The notes under the pieces were generated by a model. The model was not told the DNA's origin and did no database searches. It saw only the letters and a program-made list of their open reading frames with translations. From positions 60,565 through 124,564 of the forward strand of contig NW_006763300.1 of NCBI RefSeq assembly GCF_000218685.1: DNA of 64,000 nt. Reading direction: 5' to 3'. A program made the translations under genes and the position numbers. This document shows positions 35,436 through 46,500 of the stretch, in pieces. The stretch's first letter is position 1. The number at the start of each line of letters is the position of its first letter. The stretch is from Serpula lacrymans var. lacrymans S7.9 (Eukaryota; Basidiomycota; Agaricomycetes; Boletales; Serpulaceae).

Positions 35436-36030
35436 AGCCTCTTGAAAGTGCTGCCAAGGGTGGGGGAAGTTAATTGGTTGGCAAGGGCTACAAATGTTGA
35501 CACAAACAGTGGTGCTGAGGGAGCCTGATGAATTTAACCAGCCGAGTCGAGTCGAGTCGAAGTCAATCACCTCCGAGTCTGAGTTTACAAGTCTCTTTTA
35601 CAATAAAACATTCATTTTAAATATTTTTCGTTGTTATTAAATACATCATCAATAATACATAGCTTCAAGCTTTATTTTTCTTATTGTCTGAAATTCTACA
35701 CAGGCCTATCAATCAAATGTTGAGCTATTTTTGAGACACTGTCGAGCAGAAGGCTTTTATGGTACCAATAGAATACTACTGAGACATGGACTGGGGTCAT
35801 TATAGAGACTCGTGCTGTTGACAATCAGACTTCCTCAGAAAACCTTGTTAGAGTATATCATTGAGACATTGTATGATTTGACGTTTTGGTATTCTACAGA
35901 CATTCCTACATCCTCCAGATATGTCCAGGCCTAACCGGGCCAACCTTATCCCGAAATGTCAATGTGTCATCTCGCCAGGATGGCGGTGTAGGATACATTC
36001 TGAACCTCGATGGGGAGGAGCCTGGTGTAC
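35436..36030. other. No gene recognised
   Basis: Contains a short simple repeat of GAGTC (about 35,546-35,562) and otherwise featureless AT-rich DNA before the FunK1 upstream region. Confidence 0.4.
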
Positions 36031-36147
36031 TATAGCGGTCACATGATCAGGTTCACATGTAGGTACATGTAGGCGCCAGCGTCGCGCAGTGTATCGTGAT
36101 TGCTACATCATACAGCTTTGTTTCATCCAAGACAAAGGCCTTTCACG
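36031..36147 (+). promoter_or_regulatory. FunK1 upstream region, copy 2
   Basis: Matches 14,109-14,223 almost throughout (TCACATGATCAGGTTCACAT, then TACATGTAGGCGCCAG, then CAGCTTTGTTTCATCCAAG). It has an insertion of about 14 bp after GGCGCCAG. Conservation up to the ATG suggests it holds promoter and leader. Confidence 0.5.
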
Positions 36148-38735
36148 ATGAGTCAAGAATCCCCGCATTCAGAGCCATCCGCATCAAAAACGCAGGACTC
36201 AAAGCCAAACATCACTCCTCCTCGCCCCCCCAATTTGACCTCTCGCGAAGTGAAAAGCACTCCTCTAGCCAAAAGCACACACACGTCACAAAGGTATTCT
36301 GACCAAAACGTGATGCTTAAAGAGCGGGCAACACGGGATCAAAAGATGATGGAAGAACTGGTTCACCATGAACTACATGATGCACACTTCGAGAGCAAAA
36401 AGGTGATGGAACACTTGTGTCCCGCAGATGATGGCGTTACGCACAACGTCCTGGAAGAACTCAGAGAACAAGGAATTTTCTCTGACCAAGGGTTTAATTT
36501 TGATCAAGAAAATTGGCCCCAGCCGACTGCGGGAGAGAGTGCCTATTACTTACCATTCACGAAACTCCTGAACCGGATCATCAATACTTCCGAATCTCAC
36601 CTTTCCGCAGACCCTAAAATCCCTAAGGACCGCTATTATCACGGTCTACGCTTCTACAATTACAATAAAGCAATGAAGGGCGGGACTACCCATGCATTGA
36701 AGCCAGATTTAGTGTCTTTAAACGGTGTCGCCGACGACTCGGAGCTGGATGGTCGAGTGTCGTGGCAAGATCTCGCTATCGCGTGCGAGGTGAAGGACAA
36801 CTGGAATGGGCTGATTAAACAGGCTGGTACATACGCACGATGCACCTTCGTTGCTCACGAGAACCGTTACTTCGTTTTGATTATCGGCTTCAACTACAAA
36901 ACTTCCGAAGTTCGATTCTGCATCTATCAAAGATCTGGCGTAATTTGCAGCCCTGCACTGAGTCTAGAGACAGAGGATGGCTTTACCGCTTTTGTAAAGG
37001 GCATAGTGGGCATACTATCATGGGAAAACGATTCGAAGGCTGGGATCGATCCATCGCGGAACAATCACTACTTCTTGATCCCAAACTGGGGTCTTTACGA
37101 GGTCGTTGGCTTACTCTGTCGTCGGCAATCTATACGGGGCCGTGTCACACATGTTTACAGTTTGCGAAAGGTCGATGACGCGAGAAAGATATCCGATGAT
37201 CCACCCAGCGATATCATAGACCTTCCGAGTATACATACTTCCACTTCTCGATATCCCACCTCCACCTCCACCTCCACCTCACGCCTGCGCACTGAAGGCG
37301 TCGCACCCTCTTCTAATCGAACCTCTAACGTCTCAAATATTGGGAAACGATCACGCGAACCTGTCGTCGAAACTGGAAGCAGCAAGCGCCACAAGTCACA
37401 CTCTGATCACACAGCAGGCAATCAGGATCAGGGCTCCGAGCAGCTTGAATGGCAAGGAATTGATCGCAACGATGAATCCCCCGTTTTCCCCACTTACCAA
37501 CCTTCACCCATCCCTGAACTCGACCTCCTTCCTCCGCCGCTTTCCATTGTCCTGAAAGACGCATGGGCTTTGGAGGGCCGTGACGAGATGGAAGTTTTTC
37601 GTGACATTCAAGGAGAGATGGGAATACCTGAAGTTTACGCCCAGTATAGGGTTAAACATGGAAAAAAGGGAGCATGGGTTGAGGAGGAGATTCGAAAAAT
37701 ATTTGATCAGGAGGAAATAATATACCGGGGGAAGAAAACACAATCTGAGAAGGAAGAACACAAGGAAGGCAAGAAGATGGAGAACAGAATACACAAGCGG
37801 CTGATATCGAAAACAGAGTACCGTAAGCTCCACACGGCTGTGGGGCCGTACGAATTCTTAGAAGGCATCTTCCACGGAATGATGGGTGAGTATTGCCCGT
37901 TTTGACGTCGCTCAGGACTGATGCTCCCTTTCTAGGTCACTATAATATGTATAAGGATGGATGGCTGCACCGCGATGTCAGCGATGGTAACGTTCTATTG
38001 TTTCCAGTGCCCCAAATACGAAAGCCTCTAACACGGTAAGTCCTCTTAAATTGATAATGAGCTCAAAGCGGTATTGATGTTAAAGTATTCTAGGTTCGAA
38101 TGCACCAAGAACTTGACAAAATGCGTGAGCGTGAGCAATGACGGTGACCAGGCAATCAGATGGCGAGAGCTAGATCGCGAGCTTGAGCAACGTCGTTCGG
38201 TAAGTAGCTCATCTTCGGGCTAGCCTGTTATTTAGTCTTAAAATCATTTCAGGGAACACTCCCTTTCATTTCTATGCGCTTGCTGAACGCGTGGGATGAT
38301 GATGAACCCATACTTCATACATTTGCGGATGACTTGGAATCTTTCTTCTGGGTGATACTATGCGTGTTGTTGAGCATTGGCGCCGAGCGCAATAGTTTAA
38401 CAGGTAAAGAGAGAAAATGGCTTCATAAATTACTGGCTGCAGACGATCCTGGCTCTAGCGAAACGAATAAAGGATCCACGCTGCGGACGTTCGAGAAAAG
38501 TCTCCCAGATAATGAGTTTTCCCCTGTTCTGAAGGTTTTTGTACCTTTTTTCACAGAAATCATGCCACTTCTGGACGAAGGTCCGAAGGTTGCCAAAGGC
38601 GTTGACTCAACCAACTTGGTTGAATCTCTAACGACACTCGGAGATAGATTTTACGAGATGTGGTTTAAAGCTTTCCTACGTGCACTGCCGTCATTGCCCA
38701 AGACCTGGGACGAAGTTTTCATAACCCCAATTTGA
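36148..38735 (+). CDS. FunK1 fungal-type protein kinase, intact copy 2
   Basis: Exons 36,148-37,885, 37,936-38,035, 38,094-38,199 and 38,253-38,735 give 2,427 nt, an exact 808-codon frame plus stop. Introns are 50, 58 and 53 nt with GT-AG ends. The start is the ATG of MSQESPHSEPSAS, conserved with copy 1. Residues 1-60 are polar and disordered. A conserved FunK1 N-terminal region (HFTYYL-type text, HALKPDLVSLNG, DLAIACEVK) follows, then a Ser/Thr-rich linker near residue 370 with a run of ST repeats, then WLHRDVSDGNVLLF, NDGDQAIRW and FADDLESFFWVILC. HRDVSDGN is the FunK1 version of the catalytic loop. The targets of FunK1 kinases are not known. The gene shares flanks and introns with the broken copy at 14.2 kb and lies between copia LTRs. 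Confidence 0.93.
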
Positions 38736-39179
38736 TTACGGAGACGCTCCAACACCCGCCCATGTCGTCTCATTCTACATATTTCCGTCTCTGCTCCCCC
38801 TACCATCATCCCAGGATTATCCTGTACATATTAATATGCATATATCTACTTTGTTAGTTTGCTATTCGTTGCACCCTGAGAGGTACATACTTGACAATGT
38901 GATTCCATTTATTCCTGGTCGCAGGAATTTTGCCTGGGTGGATACGGTTTGAATGGAATTATATAACTAGAATATGGCATAGCATGGCCCTCCGGGGCAG
39001 ACCTGGACCCAGCTTTCACTGGTTTTAATCGTGAACAATCTCTTTTAAAGTGGGATCAAATAAATAAATAGATGATTTTGGTCTTAGCAAGTTAAGCATT
39101 AATGAATGGTATTTGTGAGACTTGGAGCAGTATCAAAGTGCACAAAGACATCACTCATAGTCGGAATGAGTGAGCCCCA

Positions 39180-39402
39180 ACATACCTCAGCCGCTGCCCG
39201 AGAGGCTATAGAAACGACTGAGGTATTCCTATACTAATCCCCCTACTACTTATAGTCGGAGGTGCTACTCACTACAGTATAATGACTCCTAGGAGTACAA
39301 TTGTGCTCCTAGGAGAACAATGGTTACTTCATGGAGTGGTGGCTATGCTCCATGGAGAACAATGGCTGCTTTGGCAGAGACCGGGTTTATCCGGTTTTGT
39401 CA
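39180..39402 (-). repeat. Copia LTR, family B, solo or truncated
   Basis: From AACATACCTCAGCCGCTGCC to CCGGTTTTGTCA, with CTCCTAGGAG twice and CTCCATGGAG. The first direct-repeat segment of the long form is missing. No target duplication found. Confidence 0.8.
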
Positions 39403-39530
39403 GGTTCTGACTGATCTCCCAAATGTCCACAACTAGTAAGAACCTGCCATAATATTTTGTTGGAATAGTCAAGGTCAAAAGCCTGTTAGCCTTGTTAGAC
39501 AACATACATCATGAGTTGACATTAGTACAA

Positions 39531-39603
39531 GGGCTGATAGCTCAGTTGGTTAGAGCACCGCCATATATAGGCAGAGGTCCTGGGTTCAATCCCGGCTGGT
39601 CCA
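39531..39603 (+). tRNA. tRNA-Ile-like sequence, probably degenerate
   Basis: 73 nt with A box TAGCTCAGTTGG and B-box region GGTTCAATCC. D stem GCTC/GAGC pairs fully. The anticodon stem CCGCC/GGCAG has one mismatch and loop ATATATA (anticodon AUA, U33 kept). The T loop is one base short. The acceptor stem is mostly wobble or mismatched. It resembles fungal tRNA-Ile with a mutated loop. A related sequence, with a similar leader, lies at 40.4 kb, so this could be a tRNA-derived repeat instead of a working tRNA. Confidence 0.5.
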
Positions 39604-40315
39604 GTTTGCTTTTATCCACTCCCTGTGATCAGGTGGCTATGTGAGGTCACATGGCTACATCCAACATATTCTACTAATGTAGACACATTCCAAAAGTTCA
39701 ATTTCATGTCGTCATGTACAGTCAATAACTAAAAGTTCTGGGACATTTACTGATTTCATTATAACAATGGAAACCTGGACCGTTTGGGTCCAGGAAATAC
39801 AGTGGCCCTCCAGGGGACCCAGCTGTGTCCGAATCATGCCTCTGCTTCAGTCATGGAGATCTCTGACCTGTGAGTTATCTTAACAGTATTGCATAGGCAT
39901 GGATGCTAGGAAGAGTAGTACATTTTTGTGACACATTACAGAACTTGAATTATCAGTGAGAACTTCCATCTTCAATAAGTGCAAATATAATTCCCATGCC
40001 CCTGAAGGGCCCACCATTGGGAAGTGTATTAATTGTAGTTGTGAGGAAAACAAAATTACCATACTGTAAGTCACTCTATAACTGTCTCTTGTGATATGTG
40101 CCTTCTCCTACTGAATTATCAGCAACATAAGTTCTTGCAAGCTGAATTTACATACACTTTGACATGTCAACTTCACATATATTTTGCCCATATCATCCTC
40201 TTTTTTTGCCAGAGGAGCCAGATAAGACAGTTTGCTCAACAAATGTTTTATATGCTCTGCAGTGCTTCTTTCAAGGGGTGGTGCTGTCCTGATGCCTTTG
40301 TGGAGGGGGTGGTGT
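39604..40315. other. Non-coding spacer between the two tRNA-like copies
   Basis: No gene seen. The two tRNA-like copies share the leader pattern TTGGAAT-GT-AAGGT-AAA...GCCTTGTTAGA and the trailer TTTGCTTTT. Confidence 0.4.
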
Positions 40316-40404
40316 ATTGGAATTGTTAAGGTTAAAGCCTGGGCCTTGTTAGATAACACTGTGCAATTGAGCATTGATATTGATGGGTTATCGTACGTCG
40401 CGAC

Positions 40405-40461
40405 GTCAGCTCATAGACCATATATAGGCAGAGGTCCTGGGTTCAACCCCCGGCTGGTCTA
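40405..40461 (+). pseudogene. tRNA-like remnant, second copy
   Basis: Shares ATATATAGGCAGAGGTCCTG and GGTTCAACCCCCGGCTGGTC with the copy at 39,531 but lacks most of the D arm. B box kept, A box lost. Confidence 0.6.
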
Positions 40462-40545
40462 ATTTGCTTTTCTGTACTCTCTGAGTCCACTGTGGATTAT
40501 TACATGATGGTGGTGAGCATTGGTGATGGAGGTATTGGTGTTGAT

Positions 40546-41664
40546 TGTCAGAACCATGACCTTTGGATTAATCAGAGTTCGGAGGATGGAGATACACTGG
40601 GGAGTGGAACAGAGTATGAGGTTGGGAGTTAGCTTAGTTTGCGAGCTAGGCCCTTCCTCAGACCTTGGTCCCTAACTTGATGGGGTGAATAAAGGGAGAG
40701 TAGAGGATAAAAGTAGAGTGGAGTAATAGTCCTTTAGAGAAGGACTTGGGTAAAAGATGGAGGAGCTTACTGATATTCAAACTGCACGCACAGAGTACAG
40801 GAGCTATGGCTTATATACTAATCACTGCCATAGGGATGCCAAAGTTTGGTTCTCAGACACTTTGGTTTGAACCCTGAACTGAACTTGTAGTTTAAGTGCT
40901 TGAACTGGACTGAACCTGGACTGAACCCACCAAACTGGGTTCAGACAGTTTGGTCCAGGTTCAAACTCGGTTTGTACTGTGGACCAATTAACACCCTATG
41001 TACTTGCCATATACTGTATATGGCAAGTGCATGGGGACAGGGGGTAATGCCAAAGGTGGACACCTGAGAGAGGGCCTAGATAACACATTGACACATTGCC
41101 TGTGTCCTCCCTTGAGTGGTGTGGCTATGATGGTGGTGGTGGTGGTGTTGGTTGGTTGGTTTGAACAATAGCAAAAATGCCCAAACCGCAAACCACACTG
41201 AGGTTTGGACATCAAGAACTGGACTGAACCAAACCTGACCCTAGGGTTTGGTTTGGCAGTTCTTGGTTCTGAATGTTTGCCTGAACCAAACTTTGGCATC
41301 CCTACTAATCAGAGGGAGTGGAGTTTGTAGGGAGTAAATTGTAATGTAGGTACAGAGTTCCATGCGGACAACTATCTAGTGAGGAGGAATCATATATGAG
41401 GCAAGTGTACCATAAGGTCTGATTACAGAGTCCATAAGGAAATATGAGAACATGCAGAGGGAACATATGGCAGACTGGAAGTCTGTGGCAGGAAAGTCAG
41501 AGCAGATATCCAGAGTACCATATGGGAGCAAGGTACAGGGCTACACCAAATGGCAGAGCACGAGGGGCATAATTCTGAGAATACTGAAGATTTGGGAGTT
41601 TGGACTTGGGGGTTTCTGACTGCTTGGAGGTCTGGAAACCATAGCCTGTGGCATGAATATGACA
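40546..41664 (-). repeat. Family-D LTR with nested MITE
   Basis: Begins TGTCAGAACCATGACC and ends AATATGACA. It is followed on the plus strand by GTATCCCCCTTTAGGG, which on the minus strand reads as a polypurine tract (AAAGGGGG) just ahead of the LTR. About 640 bp without the insertion at 40,831-41,304. No recognisable pol of this family is attached. Confidence 0.6.
40831..41304. mobile_element. MITE with 22-bp perfect terminal inverted repeats
   Basis: Left end TAGGGATGCCAAAGTTTGG (then TTC); the right end is its exact complement for 22 bp. The interior is rich in TTTGGTT/AACCAAA motifs, contains the self-complementary segment CCATATACTGTATATGG (around 41,010-41,026), and has a TGG repeat. 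No coding capacity. It lies inside the family-D LTR. The ends (TAGGGATG) recall hAT-type elements, but I could not confirm an 8-bp duplication. Confidence 0.78.
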
Positions 41665-41799
41665 GTATCCCCCTTTAGGGTTGAACCCTTGAGACCTAAA
41701 AATAGCTTTGGTAGGAGTGGACTCCGGTGGATTTATTTGAACAGGGGTATATAATATGGGGGGTTAATTTGGAAATTACTTCAACTGCACAGTCAAGTC

Positions 41800-42082
41800 C
41801 AAAAATGTGCATACCCCCAACACCACCACTACCATCACCACTACCACCATCATACCCAAGGCCCTCAAGAACACCATTGCAAAAATGGCCTGCCTCCGCG
41901 CAGAGAGGGCGGAGGCCAAGCGCCAACTTGAGGAAAAGCAAAGGTGGGCGGAGGAGGAAGCGCAGTGGGCAGCAGAGGCCCAAAAGGCTGAAGAGGAGAG
42001 GCAGAGAGTTAAGAAGGAGAAAGCAAAGAAGGAGAAGGCAAAGAAGGCAAAGGAGACAGAGGCAGTAGAGACTCCTCAGTGA
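41800..42082 (+). pseudogene. Short charged coiled-coil reading frame
   Basis: The frame has MACLRAERAEAKRQLEEKQR, then WAEEEAQWAAEAQKAEEERQ and KKEKAKKEKAKKAKE, an Ala/Glu/Lys heptad-like coiled coil, preceded by a Thr repeat. It has no start context, runs straight into a gypsy LTR fragment, and I know no family for it. It may be a piece of a repeat-encoded protein or chance. Confidence 0.3.
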
Positions 42083-42201
42083 GTCCTCCTGTTGTTTACC
42101 TGCAACAAACTTGGTCCTATCCTAAGGGTAACCACTCCCCTCACTACCTTTATAGCTTTGTCTGAGTTGTGTGCCAGAGTGACAAACTCTTGGTTGTTAC
42201 A
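42068..42201 (+). repeat. Family-A LTR fragment
   Basis: GAGACTCCTCAGTGAGTCCT through TTGGTTGTTACA, the last third of the LTR. Confidence 0.7.
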
Positions 42202-42480
42202 ATTGGGAGCTACTCCCTTTCCTTTATTGCCCATGCAACACCCCAGAGCAGGGGCCACCTTGTTGCAGTTTACTTCATTGTTTTGAGGAGCAAAGGCACC
42301 AAAGTGACCTAAGCTCCAAATTCTTTTCCCTGGGCCTTCATCTCAGTGACTTGTTGGTTGTAAAAGAAGGCCCAGATTTTGTTGTACGAACAACTGGCCA
42401 ATGAATTGAGCTGATCATCTTGCTGCTCATTTTATAATTGGTGCACCTGGTACCCTTTGCTTCCCTTCAGGGAACAGTAG
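42202..42480 (-). pseudogene. Family-A gypsy gag/pol junction fragment
   Basis: Matches 51,420-51,660 of the young element in minus orientation, with decay. It keeps the heptamer GGGAAAA (42,324-42,330, plus strand TTTTCCC) and the gag stop TAG after GGAGCT. It joins an LTR fragment of opposite orientation, so the piece is rearranged. Confidence 0.7.
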
Positions 42481-42625
42481 TAGTTCCCCTCCATTAACAC
42501 CTCCTAGAGATTCCAAGGTAAGTGTGCAATAAGTTTAAAAATTATGAGGCTTATATTCCACACATGCCATCATCACTAGCTTTAGCTCTACCAGCTCTAG
42601 GCTGGCTAAAGGAGGATATTCTCAA

Positions 42626-43420
42626 ATGTGTGTCATCCTTTCTACTTTGAAAGGCTTCCCAGGTACTGATGAACGAGATGAACTTGTTTGGAATGCAATC
42701 ATCAAAGTTGCCAGTTCTTCTTCTCTATTCAAGACTACCATAGTAGATTTGGAGAATGCAAGGAACAACCAGAAAAAAGGTAGAATCATTGATTATGTGA
42801 GTGAGAACAATGCTTCCGATATTACTAATATTAAAATTATAAACAGGTGTGGGCGGCTGCAGCTCAGTTTAGAGGTGAAGTCAAACAAAAGGCTAGGATA
42901 CTCATTTTCTCAGAATCCGCCCTCAAAGACAAGCTCCCAGAGGAAGTACATACTATAGTGGAGTGGTTATTGAGTAATGGAATGGGTGTCTTTACATTTG
43001 GTGGTTTAGATGTTTCTGGAAGTGTTCATATGTACTCTTCTTAAGCGTTTTATGACTATGTATTTCAGACTTGTACATATGATAAGCAAAAACCTTTTGG
43101 ACATCGCATCATCAAGCTACTACTTCAGGTTCAGTGGTTTCATAAGAAGGGGGGGGGGGGGGTATCCTCTATCCAAGTGACTTCAAAGACTCACCTTTGC
43201 CATTAATTGCCTTGGCTGTTACAGCTGTGAGTTTGTAATATAATATACGTGGATTTTCCTCACTTTATATTTCACAGGTCGAAAACTGTCTTCATGAACT
43301 TGCAAAAGGTGTTTGCACCACCTTGAATTCTCTGAACAGGTCTACAGGCCCAGGTCAATTCAATATCCACTCTACCTTAACCTTTACTCACAAGTGCTTA
43401 TCAGATATTTATATTATCTG
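42626..43420 (+). pseudogene. DUF6532-domain gene remnant with recognisable introns
   Basis: Exon text FPGTDERDELVWNAIIKVAS is followed by a likely intron (42,780-42,846). Then comes VWAAAAQFRGEVKQKARILI, and after a poly-G run SDFKDSPLPLIALAVTAV, a GTGAGT...CACAG intron (about 43,226-43,278), and VENCLHELAKGVCTTLN. R-G-E-x-K-x-x-A-R and V-E-N-C-L-H-E are what I recall of DUF6532 proteins in Agaricomycetes, which are often near repeats. Function unknown. The poly-G and several stops show decay. Confidence 0.55.
43149..43162. repeat. Run of 14 G
   Basis: A homopolymer of 14 G between GAA and TATCC, within the DUF6532 remnant. Length may be unreliable in the assembly. Confidence 0.85.
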
Positions 43421-43509
43421 TCCAGGTTAGAAGAGCTACAAAGAAAAGCTCCTAGGTGGTTTTTGCAGTTTTGTAAAAACACTTACAACAATATTCTGTG
43501 AGTAGTCTA

Positions 43510-44797
43510 CAAAATCATTTTAGAACAACACTGATAAGCATTACATTACACACAGTCAACAGTGTGATTTATTGAATACACAAGAGGACAACTGGGAGAA
43601 TAAGGTTGATTTTGCAGCGCTTGAAGATTCAGTGTCCTTATAGTTGTTGATATATGCATGTCATTGTATGGTGTCAGGAATATACTATAATAGATTCTCT
43701 GCATATGATCTCTGGCTAGGATGCTATAAAATTAGTGAACAAAACTGAGAAAATTTGAAAACTGTGATAAGGTTGTGGAACATATATAATATGACCATTC
43801 TGAGATAACCATTTATGGTTGTTATATCTATTATATTCTATGAGAGCAGCCATAGTAGAGATGGATTGTATATATCACAAAAGTGATACTATAGCTGGTA
43901 TAGCAAGCATCTCAAAATAGCCCTGCTATATAGAGCTATATAATAGGGACTTGTCTAGGCATACTATAGCTACTATTTTCCCTATATAGCGCTATGACAG
44001 CTATAATAGCTATAAAAGGAAACTAGGTTTTTCCTGATGTAGAGGTATCCTTTGCCATCTTGCTTCTCATAGCTCTAACAGGCTTTCTTAACCATTGCTA
44101 CCACTTCATATCGCAGATCAGAGACTGGGTAGTACTCCCAGCCAGCCAGCACAATGGGTAAGGACTAGTAGCTGGGATTTTGCCAACCAGCTCCAAGTCC
44201 CATCAGTGCCTGGAGATATTAATAAACACTTTAGTCAGGATTGTACCTCATCATGAGGATACGGTTCCTGAACATGTGTGACACTACCTATTATCAGTAC
44301 ATCTTCTCACCTGCTGATTAATCCCTGAAGTTTTACAATAGTTGTTCTTTTTCTTATTGGATAGTTTCATCCTCAGACCACTTTTCCTTTTATTCTATTT
44401 CCGGTCTGAATAGATGGACAATTAGCTATAAAAACCCTACATACTCATGTATTGTTCTTTAGCTTTTTATTACTTGAATAACCTGCTTTACTCCCCCTCA
44501 GAAACCCTTGAGTTTACTCTCAGTCCTCTACTTGCTATAATCTCTAGCATCTGTTGACCTCAAAACTCATTGTACCTCTTACTCCCTGCAAGTGCAGTCA
44601 GAGACAGGTGTTGTTTTTGTTATGGTTTAATGTTGCCTCACACATGTCACATGGAATAGTAATTAATATTGCCCTTTTTGAACTTGTGGCTGATCAGCAC
44701 CCAATTCTATTAGGCAATTAAGTCATGCTCACCTTTACTTTCCATTCAATACTTTCTGCATTTCTACATTTTGGCAATTTTTGATAAAACTGGATAT
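43510..44797. other. No gene recognised
   Basis: AT-rich. The stretch 43,860-44,030 is crowded with TATAGC/GCTATA motifs that can pair with each other. 44,340-44,600 looks like a promoter/leader end of an LTR, without identified ends. Confidence 0.35.
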
Positions 44798-44870
44798 TGA
44801 CCAGACCAGGGATTGAACCTGGAACCTTCTGGATACATGCCAGCTGCTCTACCAATTGAGCTATATGGCC
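44798..44870 (-). tRNA. tRNA-Thr(UGU)-like sequence, possibly degenerate
   Basis: Minus-strand 73-nt cloverleaf: acceptor GGCCATA/TCTGGTC (one mismatch), D stem GCTC/GAGC, anticodon stem GCTGG/CCAGA (one mismatch) with loop CATGTAT, T stem CCAGG/CCTGG perfect, and T loop TTCAATC. The anticodon position reads TGT, but U33 is replaced by A. A box TAGCTCAATTGG. It may be a pseudo-tRNA or the head of a short repeat. Confidence 0.5.
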
Positions 44871-45743
44871 AAGGTTATACAATGTAGGATCTTAAACATG
44901 ACATGCAACCACGGACGTCTTACACAGAATAGCTGCTGCATAGTGGAGTATTGGTATGTCAGAGTATATTCTAACAATTTTTTGCATCGCCACTGGCTAC
45001 ACATTGCATTGTGCCCTCACTTTTGTTGTTTCCCTGACTCCCCTTCCTTTACTTAGCCCCACCATAGGCCCTCTCCTCTCCTTTATCTTCTCACCAGACA
45101 GCTGTTTTTGGATCCCTATTCTAGTCCACTTCCTGGTCACCTCCACCCTCCTCCTACTTGCACCTCCACCACATCTGATGTTACCACTCTGTATCCGCTT
45201 CTGTTGCCAATTTGTTGACCACCATGTGCCACTGCTAATTTCAGCAAAGCCCCAGTGGCCAGTCCAAATTGGGCAGCTGGTCCATCTTCATGACATCAAT
45301 CTTCCATCATAACTATCAAATCATTGGTCACTTGTCTTATCTGGCTGGAACACAGGTGGGTAGTTTTGAGTTAAAAAAGGTCCATCCTCTTGCATTGTCC
45401 ACGTACATTGCCGTCCCATTCACTTGGGTACATTTATCCTTCGCCCATTGTCTTTGCTACAGCCACACTTATCACACACTACCCGGGACACACCCGTCCC
45501 AGATTGGAACTACTCCTCTCCCTCCCTCATTTGACCAAGTGGTCCAATACAACCAGACCATTGGTAAGGCCATAAAACTGTCAGATTTGGAGTAGGTGGT
45601 GGACCGATGGCTCCAGTTCCTTTATTTTCAGCGGAATATTCATTTGCAGTGCAACTATTCTTGATTTTTGAATCATTTTCCATGGACACATATTTTTTTA
45701 GAATGGCTGACTGACAACAAGGGAACTGTGTTGATACTGATGA
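44871..45743. other. No gene recognised
   Basis: Pyrimidine-rich with open but hydrophobic and low-complexity frames on the plus strand. I see no motif and do not believe they are genes. Confidence 0.35.
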
Positions 45744-46158
45744 TGTAACAACCAAGAGTTAGTTACTCTGGTGCACACAGAACACACTATAAGGAAGATG
45801 ATGAGGGAGTGGTTACCCCTTGAGCTGCAGAGAGTTTGTTGGTTAACAACAGGAGGACTCGCTGAGGAGTCTCCTGGATCTATTGGGGTATATATACTAA
45901 TACAGAGTGTTTGTACTTATGTACTGTACAGTTGATAAAGTTAGTGGCTGATGATGTCATGGGGCCTAGCCCGCACGACCAGCCCCACTGTGTGAGAAAG
46001 TTGTATCTAAAATAAGAAGAAGGCAATGCGGCATGAGAAAAAGGAGTTTGAACAAAAGGGAAAGTGCCGCGTGGCACCATGTGTGAAAGCTAAAGTGTAC
46101 AAGGATAAAGCGGAGAATGAAAAAGGAGAAAAGGTCCAAAAATTGTGTTATTGTAACA
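45744..46158 (-). mobile_element. Family-A LTR (solo, 415 bp)
   Basis: TGTAACAACC to TTATTGTAACA, complete. No clear target duplication (flanks GATGA and TTGAA). Confidence 0.85.
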
Positions 46159-46500
46159 TTGAACTTTATTTTATGGCTGTACAAACCTGTGACATTATAT
46201 ATATATAGCATTTGTTGTTCTATCCCCTTCTTTTCCTTATTTTGACAATCTTATCCTGTACTACCTACATAAGATTTGTCAGCATATATTCCTTCCTTCA
46301 TGTTCTTTCTCATTCTTGTTGCACAGCTATACTGTGCATAGCCTATCTTTTTTTTACTATATAAACCCCTGTATTTTACCTTGTAAGAAAAAGAAATCCA
46401 ATCCAGACTTCCTCTCTAATCTCAAGTTCACTACTCTCTGCTACTTGTGATCCAGTGTGGTCACAACACTTCCCACTGCTACCACTGTTAACTGCTGTCA

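Noticed and set aside
39531..39603. Calling this a functional tRNA-Tyr from anticodon AUA
   Set aside because: The body resembles tRNA-Ile and several stems mismatch; a mutated Ile-type tRNA or tRNA-derived repeat is more likely.
44956..45595. Hydrophobic plus-strand frames
   Set aside because: Low-complexity pyrimidine-rich DNA translated as Leu/Pro/Ser; no codon structure, partner exon or motif.
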